From an archaeon (GTDB lineage: Archaea; Asgardarchaeota; Thorarchaeia; Thorarchaeales; Thorarchaeaceae): a stretch of 60,919 bases of DNA. The position numbers were made by a program, and so were the translations under genes. Shown here one piece after another: positions 1 through 8,975 of the stretch (position 1 is the stretch's first letter; the number at the start of each line of letters is the position of its first letter). The notes beneath the pieces were generated by a model, which saw only the letters and a program-made list of their open reading frames with translations, made no database searches and was not told where the DNA came from. The DNA lies in contig JAJRZD010000053.1 of assembly GCA_024275415.1 (NCBI GenBank), positions 1-60,919 of the forward strand, in the 5' to 3' direction.

Positions 1-129
1 CCTACCGAAACGTTTCTGATTAGTCCTCATAATTCCCGTATTTATCAGATCTAGGAAAGTCCGAGCGTGGCGACCGAGTCCAACCCTCCTATAATGTTTC
101 TCTCGTGAACGAAATCAGGAAGATATCCT

Positions 130-1596
130 TTACAAGTATCCCACCAAGTGACTTGCAATTTGATAAGACATATGTACCGGCACTGCGTTTCCTATTAGCC
201 TGTATTTGGTCGCAGTAGAACCCGGAAGAATCCAGTCATCTGGGAAGCCTTGAATTCTTTTATATTCTTCAATACTTAGAGGTCTTGGTTCTTCGGGATG
301 AACAAGCATCGAACCTTTTTGAGCTGGAGATGTTACCAGAGTCGGTGAAGGTTCATCCCACGATAGTCTTCTATAGAATCCCATTTTTCCCCCTCCAGAG
401 TTATATGCTCCCCCCATCGCCTGTCGGATTGAATCCTTTGGAAGATGCCTCCAATTTCCCCCTGGCGGGATTAATATCATGTACCCACATCTATTTTCTG
501 AAAGCTTTAGGTACTCGGGTTTGTTCTTGTGCAAGTCGGTTACGGCTTCCCAAAATGAAACCCACGGTTTTGTACTCTCATCAAACAGAGTTTCTTGCTT
601 CCAATTCGATCCCCCTGCATTCGGGGTATTCGAATGAGTCGGTTTTGGCATTGGTAGGAGATCACTCTTACATCCAATAATAATCACCCTCCGTCGTTCT
701 TGGGGCGTTCCAAAATCTGCAGCATTTAGGACATCATACCGAATGTGATATCCGGTGCTATTCAACATCTCTAGTACAATTTTGAACACCGACCCCTTCT
801 CCTCGTCTGGTAGCAATTTTCGACCATTCCTTTCAGAAATCGGTACATGTTTCAGCCGAGATGAAAGAATCCCTGTCACTTCTTCGATTACGAAGATTTT
901 TGGTTGAAGGTCATTGATCGCCCTTATAAACTCCTTAAGGGGTGATGAACGAGGGTCGCTAAACCCTTTTCGTTTTCCTGCAGTCGAAAATGGTTGGCAT
1001 GGCTGACCACCTGTAAGAACATCGATCTCTCCCACATCCAGTCCGGTTTCACTAAGTATTTTGTTTGAAGAAACCGTTGCAAAATCATTCAATACAAATG
1101 GTATATCTGGTAAGTTGTTCTCAAGTGTCATGCGAGAATAATCATCGATATCAGTAGCGAGTTTAATATCGAAACCTGCAGCCAGAAATCCCAAATCCAG
1201 GCCCAGTGCACCTGAGAATAAGGACACGACATTGTATCCATTAGTCTTGAATTTCCTAAGTTCCTGTATTGGTGGAGGTGCGATTGGTCTGTCAAGGTTC
1301 TTTCGTTCAATACCTCCCTGATGCTCGTCCCAAACTTTTCTCACCCTATCAATAAGAGTAGAAAAATCGTCCGGTGTTTCTTTTGCTTCGACAAGAGCTT
1401 CTTCAAAGGCATTGATGTGGCAGCAAGGCAATTTCTCGCCTGCTTCAACCCGTTCCCTCTCGTATATCCAAGTCTTTAGCCCTACAAACGCCCTGATATG
1501 CCCCTTTGATTTGTTTTTTGATTGCTGTAATTGGTAATATTCCTCTTTCAGAGTTTGATAACGGCTTATGCATTCATTCATACTTCCATCAACCAT
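130..1596 (-). CDS. DNA (cytosine-5-)-methyltransferase of a restriction-modification set
   Basis: Transfers a methyl group from S-adenosylmethionine to C5 of cytosine in a DNA target; the modification partner of the two genes divergent to it. After a charged, unassigned N-terminal part of about 115 residues the C5-methylase motifs follow in canonical order: motif I LFSGALGLDLG (126-136), motif IV PCQPFS (199-204, nucleophile Cys200), motif VI as EEV (238-240, where ENV is usual), motif VIII QERRR (299-303), a target-recognition stretch, then RIQGFP and IGNAVP near the C-terminus. At 488 residues it is somewhat long for the family because of the N-terminal extension. ATG start at 1596; Met6 is an alternative. 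The recognition sequence cannot be read from the protein. Base composition is A+T-richer than the uvr genes nearby, which suggests horizontal acquisition. Confidence 0.95.
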   Translation of the reverse strand: MVDGSMNECISRYQTLKEEYYQLQQSKNKSKGHIRAFVGLKTWIYERERVEAGEKLPCCHINAFEEALVEAKETPDDFSTLIDRVRKVWDEHQGGIERKNLDRPIAPPPIQELRKFKTNGYNVVSLFSGALGLDLGFLAAGFDIKLATDIDDYSRMTLENNLPDIPFVLNDFATVSSNKILSETGLDVGEIDVLTGGQPCQPFSTAGKRKGFSDPRSSPLKEFIRAINDLQPKIFVIEEVTGILSSRLKHVPISERNGRKLLPDEEKGSVFKIVLEMLNSTGYHIRYDVLNAADFGTPQERRRVIIIGCKSDLLPMPKPTHSNTPNAGGSNWKQETLFDESTKPWVSFWEAVTDLHKNKPEYLKLSENRCGYMILIPPGGNWRHLPKDSIRQAMGGAYNSGGGKMGFYRRLSWDEPSPTLVTSPAQKGSMLVHPEEPRPLSIEEYKRIQGFPDDWILPGSTATKYRLIGNAVPVHMSYQIASHLVGYL

Positions 1597-1781
1597 ATTT
1601 CCAACTAACAGCGCATTAATGGTTACATACCATTTCCGTGAGTGGTTTCTGATGCCTTTTTGTTTCTATCGAATTTACCAATCATTTTTGTGTTTGTGAG
1701 TTAATAAATCCGTGGAACGAACTATCAGGAATTTAAGGGGCATCCCTTTTATCATTCATCCTGCTTCATTCAAATAAAGTA

Positions 1782-2483
1782 TTGGAGTTATCCGATGTGG
1801 AGATTGATCATCCCGTTCAAGAAGCATCTCGGAGAAAAGAAGACTTTGTATCTAGCATTCTTGAGTGGTCTAAGGACAACCTTCGTTCTTTTCCCTGGAG
1901 AGAAAATCCAACCCCCTATTCGGTATTGGTTGCTGAGATACTGCTTAGAAGAACTACTGCTACAGCTGTAAGCCGGATTTTCCCTCTATTCATGGAAACA
2001 TATCCGAGTCTGGAATCTTTATCTAAGGCTGCCCCTACCGAACTAGAATCTATGCTTTCTACAATAGGCTATCAGAAAAAGAGAGCAGCTATCTTGAACA
2101 CTGTCGCAGCTTATATCTTGAAGGAGTTTCAAACTGTCCCTTCTACGAAAGAGGATTTACTCCAAATCCCTCATGTAGGGCACTATACAGCTGGAGCGAT
2201 ACTTTCCATTGGTTATGGAATACCATCAGGAATGGTAGACTCTAACGTTGAGAGGATTTTTAGAAGATACTTCTGCAATGTCGTTGCCAATACAGGGAGG
2301 TTTTCATTACTTCGAAAAATAGCCGACCTTCTTGTCCCCCAAAAAAACCATACAAACTATAACTATGCCCTTCTAGATATTGGAGCATTGATTTGCAAAT
2401 ACGGCCGCCCTAGATGCGAAGTATGCCCATTGAAAAGAACTTGTGACCATTTCACATGTAATTGTCCTTCTAACAATTTATAA
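1782..2483 (+). CDS. Mig-type T/G (U/G) mismatch DNA glycosylase, HhH-GPD with [4Fe-4S] cluster
   Basis: Predicted to excise thymine (or uracil) from T/G mismatches formed when 5-methylcytosine deaminates. The 233-residue product is an endonuclease III/MutY-fold protein: FPWR (37-40), AEILLRRTTA (51-60), helix-hairpin-helix IPHVGHYTAGA (129-139), catalytic Asp153 in MVDSN, and Cys205/212/215/221 in the C-X6-C-X2-C-X5-C iron-sulfur pattern. The position that is catalytic Lys in endonuclease III and Ser in MutY is Tyr135, as in the Mig.MthI glycosylase, which is also encoded beside a C5-methylase. The EILLRRTTA string likewise matches that subfamily as I remember it. The start is TTG (GTG six codons in is possible). 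It lies divergent to the methylase and 47 nt ahead of the endonuclease. A general MutY is less likely because of the Tyr. Confidence 0.9.
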   Translation: MELSDVEIDHPVQEASRRKEDFVSSILEWSKDNLRSFPWRENPTPYSVLVAEILLRRTTATAVSRIFPLFMETYPSLESLSKAAPTELESMLSTIGYQKKRAAILNTVAAYILKEFQTVPSTKEDLLQIPHVGHYTAGAILSIGYGIPSGMVDSNVERIFRRYFCNVVANTGRFSLLRKIADLLVPQKNHTNYNYALLDIGALICKYGRPRCEVCPLKRTCDHFTCNCPSNNL

Positions 2484-2530
2484 AGAACGAATTTGTCATC
2501 CGAGCGTCTGTGGAGTCTTGGTTGTAGGAG

Positions 2531-3499
2531 ATGATGTTATTGGATTCGGAACTGTCGGATCTGGAATTTGAATATCTTACCGAGGTACTAATGGATATTA
2601 ATGGAATTGCCAAACACAAGGCTGGAAAAATCATTACGTTGAGAGATTCCTTCTGTGGTTTTAATAACATAACTGAAAATGAGTTGAACGAGATACAATC
2701 ACTCTCATCCGAGCAGGTCATGGAAGTAATCACTGTCCTACAGAGTATTGATTTCGATAGTGGTGTAGAAATCCTGTTCACTAAAAGGCGGTTGGAACTG
2801 TTCCTGAGGAACCAGTTCAGACGTCTTAATAGGCTGACTCTTGATTCGTTTGACATCAATATGTTCTTGATCAAAGCTCTAGGATTCACAACAGCGGAAG
2901 AAGCAATCGAGTTCTATTTGTACCAACGGATAACTCGTTCAGCTGTCACCTCGTGGGGACAAAAAACGATTGAAGACATTTGTATTCTTGCGGGGGCTGA
3001 AAAAATCCCTTCTGCTGACAATGTGGGCGTATCTGGAAAAAACTTTGACTTGAAAAAAGTGACGCCTGAAAAGACATATTATATCCAAGTAAAATCAGGC
3101 CCCAACACTATGAACATTGGAATGGTTCAATCACTTAATGATATGATAAACAAAATCGAAAGGAATCAGGAAAATGTTACGGGAATACTTGGCATGACCT
3201 ATGGGGAAAGATCTCAGATTTCATCACAGATTATGGGTGCTCTTGATGATGCAGAGAGCCGTGCAAAAATCGGAAAGGAGTTCTGGGCGCTTCTTTCCGG
3301 AAGAGATACATATTATACTGAATTGATTGAACTGATTGATAACATATCACATAATGACACAAATGGCTACAACATGACTTTTCTTGAAGCTGTGGTTCAG
3401 AAAAAACAAGAATTAGAGGCGGAATGGGAAGAAAAGTATGGGTCTCTAGGATCATCCGGACTAGATGCTTATGTTCAGAGCTTGATAGACGGAGCCTGA
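2531..3499 (+). CDS. probable type II restriction endonuclease (PD-(D/E)XK-like)
   Basis: Likely the nuclease of the restriction-modification set; I do not recognise the exact family. The N-terminal ~135 residues are helical with an HhH-like stretch near the start. The middle contains GQKTIEDI (Glu148), NFDLKKV (Asp173) and YYIQVKSGPNTMN with Gln186-Val-Lys188. This is the spacing of a PD-(D/E)XK core in which the acidic residue before x-K is replaced by Gln, a known variation; the KSGPNT string recurs in several type II enzymes. The C-terminal part (about 195-322) has no motif I can name. The ATG start lies 47 nt after the glycosylase stop in the same direction, consistent with co-transcription. 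Function rests on the core motif plus context. Confidence 0.72.
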   Translation: MMLLDSELSDLEFEYLTEVLMDINGIAKHKAGKIITLRDSFCGFNNITENELNEIQSLSSEQVMEVITVLQSIDFDSGVEILFTKRRLELFLRNQFRRLNRLTLDSFDINMFLIKALGFTTAEEAIEFYLYQRITRSAVTSWGQKTIEDICILAGAEKIPSADNVGVSGKNFDLKKVTPEKTYYIQVKSGPNTMNIGMVQSLNDMINKIERNQENVTGILGMTYGERSQISSQIMGALDDAESRAKIGKEFWALLSGRDTYYTELIELIDNISHNDTNGYNMTFLEAVVQKKQELEAEWEEKYGSLGSSGLDAYVQSLIDGA

Positions 3500-4083
3500 T
3501 AACCCCTGAGATGTCAAATTTTTGCGTCCTAAAGTGAGCAATTTCATGTGGTCTGAAATCAAGTGAGATAATGAAACAAAATATCTTGTGAAGAATGCAG
3601 CAGACTTGATTAGCATACGAAATATGTCGTGTTTTGCAACCATTGTATCCCCCTGACATATCATCTTTCATAGCTCATTGTTGAAAGGCGCTCTGTCAGC
3701 AGTTCTACTAGCATTAAGAGCTGCAATGGTAACTCATGGCATTGCATCCTTCTTTTGCTTTTACAGACTCGACCCCTTACTCGACAATAATGTGAGAATA
3801 TTGCATCTGTTCACCCGAAATCGTATCTGTATCAATCAATTGACTTGTCCACAATCCACCTCGATTAACCATATTCGGAAACTGGCTCGGAACCCACGAG
3901 CTATAGAAACAAGTACGCCTTCTGCGACGACAGTGATACTTTCAGCGACCTCTCCAGGTAGCTTGTGTGCCTTTCACAAGACAGTCGTACAGCATAATCT
4001 ACTAGTGTTCATCCTTTGCTCAATGTCCGCACCATAAAGGTTACTTGGAGAGAGCCGAGAGCAACCGTATCCGAGGCAGGGTC
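3500..4083. other. 584-nt interval without a supported gene
   Basis: No frame here has a convincing start, ribosome site and family resemblance. A minus-strand frame around 3850-3970 contains short protein-like stretches (for example GEVAESITVVAEG) broken by stops, so this may be a decayed gene at the edge of the restriction-modification island. The uvrB promoter presumably lies in the distal part, but I could not pick a clear TATA box. Confidence 0.4.
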
Positions 4084-6069
4084 ATGTCAGAGTTCAGGCT
4101 AGAAGCACCGTTCAAACCCACAGGCGACCAACCGCAGGCCATCGTCAAGCTCGTCGAAGGACTAGAGGCGGGTCTCGACCACCAGACCCTCCTCGGCGTC
4201 ACTGGCTCCGGCAAGACCTTCACCATGGCAAACGTCATCGAGCGCTACAATCACCCGACCCTCGTCATCTCACACAACAAGACCCTCGCCGCCCAACTCG
4301 CCTCCGAGTACAAGCAGTTCTTCCCACTCAATGCCGTCGAGTACTTCGTTTCCTACTACGATTACTACCAGCCAGAGGCCTACGTACCCAGCAAGGACAT
4401 GTACATTGAGAAGGAGGTGGACATCAATGCGGAGATTGAGCGGTTGCGGCACTCGGCGACTAACTCACTGCGGACGCGCCGGGATGTGATAGTGGTGGCG
4501 TCGGTGTCATGTATCTACGGAGTGGGGAACCCGGACGAGTACGACCACTTCCGTATGTACCTTGAGGTGGGGATGGATATTGACCGGCGCGAGATACTGG
4601 AGAGGCTGGTGGCGATGCAGTATCAGCGGAACGACATGGAGATTCGCCCTGGGGTATTTCGAGTGCGAGGGGATGTCATCGATGTCTATCCTGCAGCGTC
4701 AGAGAACAGCATCAGGATCGAGTTGGATGGGGAGCGGATAGAGAGGATATCGACGCTGGAAGCACTGACAGGGAAGCGACTGTGGCAGAACGACTGGACG
4801 GAGCTCTTTCCAGCAAGACACCATGTGGCGCGGTACGAGACCATCCTTGAGGCGCTAGAACCGATACGGCAGGAGATGGAGGAACGTGTGGAGTGGTTCA
4901 AGAAGCAGGGGAAGCTGGTCGAAGCGGATCGGCTTCGGCGACGGACACTTTTCGACCTTGAGATGCTGCGTGAAACGGGTCACTGTACAGGGATAGAGAA
5001 CTACTCTCGATGGATTGATGGAAGATCTCCTGGCCAGAAGCCTTACACCCTACTTGATTATTTTCCGGATGATTTCCTGATGATAATTGATGAGAGTCAC
5101 ATGACAGTCCCCCAGATACGTGGCATGTACCATGGTGATCAAGCCCGAAAGAAGAACCTTGTTGACTATGGGTTCAGGTTGCCATCCGCTCTTGATAACC
5201 GTCCCCTCACATTTGACGAGTTCGAGGAATACATGAAACGGGTCATCTACACGAGTGCTACGCCTGGCTCCTACGAACGGCAGCATAGCAAACAGATCGT
5301 GGAGCAGCTTCTTCGACCCACCGGACTTCTTGACCCGTACATCACCGTCAGACCGATAAAGAACCAGATAGACGACCTTATCTCCGAGATTAGAGTCACA
5401 GAAGGTCAGGGCCACCGGATACTAGTCACCACCTTGACAAAGAAGACTGCGGAGATGCTCACAGAGTACCTTGTGGAGAATGGTCTGCGTGCTCGTTACC
5501 TGCACTCAGACATTGGGACTGTGGAGCGGATAGAGATCATCCGCCAGTTACGACAGGGCAAGTTCGATGTGCTAGTGGGAATCAACCTTCTCCGTGAGGG
5601 GCTCGACCTACCTGAAGTAGGGCTTGTCGCAATAATGGATGCTGACAAAGAAGGATTCCTTCGGACTGATTGGGCACTCATTCAGACCATGGGTCGTGCG
5701 GCACGAAACGCAGATGGTCGAGTGATTCTCTATGCAGACCATACCTCGGCCGCGATGCAGAAGGCAATTGATGAAACGAACCGGAGGAGGGCATACCAGA
5801 TCAAGTACAACAAGGCACATGGGATTACTCCAACGAGCATATCAAAGCATGTGCACGATATTGCCATAGGCATCAAAACAAAGGAGTTGCAGGAGCAGAG
5901 CACCCTTGAGGAATTCGACCCTCTAGAGGTCGAGGAGCTTCTAGACTACATAGTCAACTTGGAAGAGATGATGAAGGAAGCAGCCAGCAATCTCGAATTT
6001 GAGAAGGCTGCCAAGCTCAGGGATCAGATTGTCGAACTACGAAAGAGAATCGAGGACAGTGCGACATGA
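4084..6069 (+). CDS. uvrB: UvrB, excinuclease ABC subunit B
   Basis: Damage-verification helicase of nucleotide excision repair; receives the lesion from UvrA and recruits UvrC. Visible parts: Walker A GVTGSGKT (38-45), the beta-hairpin that clamps one strand (YYDYYQPEAYVPSKDMY, 91-107), Walker B region IIDESHMTV, YTSATPG, the helicase motif block with LREGLDLPEV and QTMGRAARN, and a C-terminal UVR motif (NLEFEKAAKLRDQI) that binds UvrC. I start at ATG 4084, which gives the family-typical MSEFRLEAPFKPTGDQ and 661 residues; a TTG at 4045 would add 13 atypical residues. The last bases overlap the next gene as ATGA, so the two are translationally coupled. Confidence 0.98.
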   Translation: MSEFRLEAPFKPTGDQPQAIVKLVEGLEAGLDHQTLLGVTGSGKTFTMANVIERYNHPTLVISHNKTLAAQLASEYKQFFPLNAVEYFVSYYDYYQPEAYVPSKDMYIEKEVDINAEIERLRHSATNSLRTRRDVIVVASVSCIYGVGNPDEYDHFRMYLEVGMDIDRREILERLVAMQYQRNDMEIRPGVFRVRGDVIDVYPAASENSIRIELDGERIERISTLEALTGKRLWQNDWTELFPARHHVARYETILEALEPIRQEMEERVEWFKKQGKLVEADRLRRRTLFDLEMLRETGHCTGIENYSRWIDGRSPGQKPYTLLDYFPDDFLMIIDESHMTVPQIRGMYHGDQARKKNLVDYGFRLPSALDNRPLTFDEFEEYMKRVIYTSATPGSYERQHSKQIVEQLLRPTGLLDPYITVRPIKNQIDDLISEIRVTEGQGHRILVTTLTKKTAEMLTEYLVENGLRARYLHSDIGTVERIEIIRQLRQGKFDVLVGINLLREGLDLPEVGLVAIMDADKEGFLRTDWALIQTMGRAARNADGRVILYADHTSAAMQKAIDETNRRRAYQIKYNKAHGITPTSISKHVHDIAIGIKTKELQEQSTLEEFDPLEVEELLDYIVNLEEMMKEAASNLEFEKAAKLRDQIVELRKRIEDSAT

Positions 6070-8975
6070 AGGCTGCAAAGAAACCAATTCCGGATGCGGG
6101 CTCTGAGGGGCCAAAATCAATAATCGTGCTTGGCGCTGCGGAAAATAACCTGCGCAACATCAACGTCGAGATTCCGAAGAATAGTTTGACTGTCGTCACC
6201 GGAGTTTCTGGTAGTGGGAAAAGCTCCCTCGTATTCGATACGATATTCGCTGAAGGGCAACGACGGTTTGTCGAGAGTCTTTCGGCGTATGCCCGTCAGT
6301 TCCTTGGGATGCTTGAGAAGCCGAAGGTTGACTTCATGTCAGGACTCTCTCCATCCATATCAATAGATCAGAAAAGCGTAGGGCGGAACCCACGATCCAC
6401 TGTTGGCACAATCACTGAGATTTACGATTTCTTGCGACTCCTATATGCCCGTGTTGGTGAGCCCCATTGTCCCTCTTGTGGAAAGAAGATAGAGCCCCAG
6501 ACCGCCCAGCAGATTGTTGATCGAGTCCTCAAGCTAGGTGAGGGGACTCGCATCATGATCATGGCTCCAATAGTGAGGGGTAGAAAGGGCGAGTATCGAA
6601 AGGAGTTCAGAGACCTTGCCAGAAAGGGGTTCATCAGGGCAAGGGTAGACGGCGAACTTATTGACATAGAGGAAGGACTCTCACTCGACAGGTACTTCGA
6701 GCATACAATCGAGGTGGTGCTAGACAGGCTTCGAGTCAACGAGTCCACACGAGGACGGGTCGCTGAAGCTGTGGAACTTGCTTTGAACATGGCAGATGGT
6801 GTTGTCACCATTGTTGCAGATGGAAAGGAAATCACACTCTCGGAGAAGTTTGCATGTGTTGACTGCGGCATCAGCTTGCCTGAGATGGAGCCAAGGATTT
6901 TTTCATGGAACACCCCACAAGGCGCCTGTGAGGTCTGTACCGGTCTGGGAACGGTGAGAGAGTTTGACCCTGACCTTTTCATCAAAGACCCCAACCTCTC
7001 CATTAAGGAGGGTCTCTTCCTTACGGATGAGTGGATGACCAGACGGATGGTCGATGGCAGGTACGATGAGATTCTCCAGCGATACGGGTTAACAGTCGAT
7101 ACTCCTTGGAATGAGATGACCGAGGAACAAAAGCACCTCTTGCTCTGGGGCTCAGGTGACGAACTCTTCGAATTCACATGGAACGGGGAAAATGAGGAGA
7201 TCTTTGCTCAATGGAAGGGCACTTTCAAGAGACCCTTCGAAGGATGGGTAGAGAGGTCGAAGCGCCTATACAGACAGACTCGTTCTGATTATCGAAGGAA
7301 ACAGATTGAGAAGTTCATGTCCGAACAGACCTGTCCTGTATGTAATGGCGGTAGACTTCGAAAGGAGGCATTGGCTGTTACCTTCAACGGTCGTAGCATC
7401 GACGAACTTGATGGGATGTCTATAAAGGAGTTAAGGGCGTTCTTCGACTCCGCAAAGGTCGACCCTCGTCTTGAGCCCGTTGCATTACCAATCCTTCGTG
7501 AGATCCAAGGACGGATAGGGTTCCTTGAAGAGGTAGGTCTCGATTATCTTACCCTCAACAGGACTGCACCCACGCTGGCAGGCGGGGAGGCACAGCGTAT
7601 CCGTCTTGCAAGCCAGATTGGATCGAACCTTGTAGGCGTGACCTATGTGTGCGATGAGCCATCCATCGGTCTTCACGCACGGGACAACATCAGGCTACTT
7701 AATTCACTGAAGCGACTACGTGATGCTGGGAACACTGTGCTTGTTGTGGAGCATGACGAGGAAACGATGTTCAACGCGGACTACATCGTGGATCTCGGCC
7801 CTGGTGCTGGCTCGGAAGGAGGCGATGTGGTGGCCGCGGGAACACTTGAGGAGGTCTTGAAGTCAGAGCATTCATTGACTGCCAAGTTCCTCCGTGGTGA
7901 AGAGCAGATTCCAGTACCCAAGGAACGGCGGAAGCCCAATGGTCGGTGCCTTGTGATCAAAGGGGCTCGGCACCACAACCTCAAGAACATAGATGTCAAG
8001 ATACCATTAGGACTGTTCATCGCTGTCACTGGTGTATCCGGGAGTGGCAAATCAAGCCTTATTGTCGAAACATTGCAACGAGCGTTGGCAAGACGTTTCC
8101 ATAGGGCTGAGGAAACACCAGGTGCGCACGATTACATCGAAGGAGTTGACCAGCTCGATAAGGTGATTGTCATCGACCAGAGTCCTATTGGTAGGACACC
8201 TCGCTCAAACCCTGCGACCTATGTTGGTCTGTGGACGCCTCTCCGCGAGCTCTTCGCGTCCCTCCCTGAGTCCAAGATTCGTGGCTACAAGCCCGGACGG
8301 TTCAGTTTCAATGTCAAGGGTGGACGGTGCGAGAAGTGTCGTGGTGCAGGTGTCGATGTCATAGAGATGCAATTCCTTCCGCCTGTTCAGGTGACCTGTA
8401 GCGATTGCAAAGGCAGGAGGTACAACCGAGAGACCTTGCAGGTTCGTTACAAGGGGAAGAACATTGCCGATGTCCTATCGATGCGTATCGATGAGGCAGT
8501 TGAGTTCTTTGAGGGAATCCCCAGCATCTACAGGCGTTTGAAGACCCTCTGTGATGTCGGTATGGGCTATGTCCAGCTCGGCCAGCCAGCAACGACACTG
8601 AGCGGAGGCGAGGCTCAGCGGATCAAGCTGAGCAAGTTCCTCTCACGTCCTGCAACTGGACAGACTCTTCTTTTGTTGGATGAACCTACGACTGGTCTTC
8701 ATTTCGCGGACATCAAGAAGCTTCTCGAAGTCCTACACCAGTTGGTGGATCTTGGGAATACAGTGCTGGTTATCGAACACCAACTGGATGTGGTGAAGAC
8801 TGCGGACTGGGTCATTGACCTTGGGCCGGAGGGTGGCGACGAAGGAGGCTATCTTGTTGCTGAAGGAACCCCTGAACATATCACTACTGTCCCACAATCA
8901 TATACTGGGCGATACCTCAAGGAGTTGCTGGAGCCCAATAGAGCAAAACATGCCGGAGGTCGGGATAAAGAATGA
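6066..8975 (+). CDS. uvrA: UvrA, excinuclease ABC subunit A (first paralogue)
   Basis: ATP-dependent damage sensor that loads UvrB. The 969 residues show two ABC cassettes: Walker A GVSGSGKS (46-53), the UvrB-binding region after GEPHCPSCG, the zinc module with CVDCG and [10 protein letters not shown], the insertion module [13 protein letters not shown], first signature [11 protein letters not shown] and Walker [10 protein letters not shown]; then Walker [10 protein letters not shown], zinc finger [10 protein letters not shown]...[13 protein letters not shown], signature [11 protein letters not shown] and [13 protein letters not shown]. The Ser of the first signature is Ala (LAGGE instead of LSGGE). 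It overlaps uvrB by ATGA and the next gene by ATGA, so a tight operon. Full length with the UvrB-binding domain retained, so a canonical-type UvrA. Confidence 0.97.
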   Translation: MKAAKKPIPDAGSEGPKSIIVLGAAENNLRNINVEIPKNSLTVVTGVSGSGKSSLVFDTIFAEGQRRFVESLSAYARQFLGMLEKPKVDFMSGLSPSISIDQKSVGRNPRSTVGTITEIYDFLRLLYARVGEPHCPSCGKKIEPQTAQQIVDRVLKLGEGTRIMIMAPIVRGRKGEYRKEFRDLARKGFIRARVDGELIDIEEGLSLDRYFEHTIEVVLDRLRVNESTRGRVAEAVELALNMADGVVTIVADGKEITLSEKFACVDCGISLPEMEPRIFSWNTPQGACEVCTGLGTVREFDPDLFIKDPNLSIKEGLFLTDEWMTRRMVDGRYDEILQRYGLTVDTPWNEMTEEQKHLLLWGSGDELFEFTWNGENEEIFAQWKGTFKRPFEGWVERSKRLYRQTRSDYRRKQIEKFMSEQTCPVCNGGRLRKEALAVTFNGRSIDELDGMSIKELRAFFDSAKVDPRLEPVALPILREIQGRIGFLEEVGLDYLTLNRTAPTLAGGEAQRIRLASQIGSNLVGVTYVCDEPSIGLHARDNIRLLNSLKRLRDAGNTVLVVEHDEETMFNADYIVDLGPGAGSEGGDVVAAGTLEEVLKSEHSLTAKFLRGEEQIPVPKERRKPNGRCLVIKGARHHNLKNIDVKIPLGLFIAVTGVSGSGKSSLIVETLQRALARRFHRAEETPGAHDYIEGVDQLDKVIVIDQSPIGRTPRSNPATYVGLWTPLRELFASLPESKIRGYKPGRFSFNVKGGRCEKCRGAGVDVIEMQFLPPVQVTCSDCKGRRYNRETLQVRYKGKNIADVLSMRIDEAVEFFEGIPSIYRRLKTLCDVGMGYVQLGQPATTLSGGEAQRIKLSKFLSRPATGQTLLLLDEPTTGLHFADIKKLLEVLHQLVDLGNTVLVIEHQLDVVKTADWVIDLGPEGGDEGGYLVAEGTPEHITTVPQSYTGRYLKELLEPNRAKHAGGRDKE

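Noticed and set aside
3678..4037. 119-codon plus-strand frame ahead of uvrB
   Set aside because: No ribosome site, composition unlike the neighbours, runs to just before uvrB; the antisense strand has equally plausible fragments.
6422..7177. 251-codon Ser-rich frame opposite the first uvrA
   Set aside because: Antisense shadow of a strongly conserved gene.
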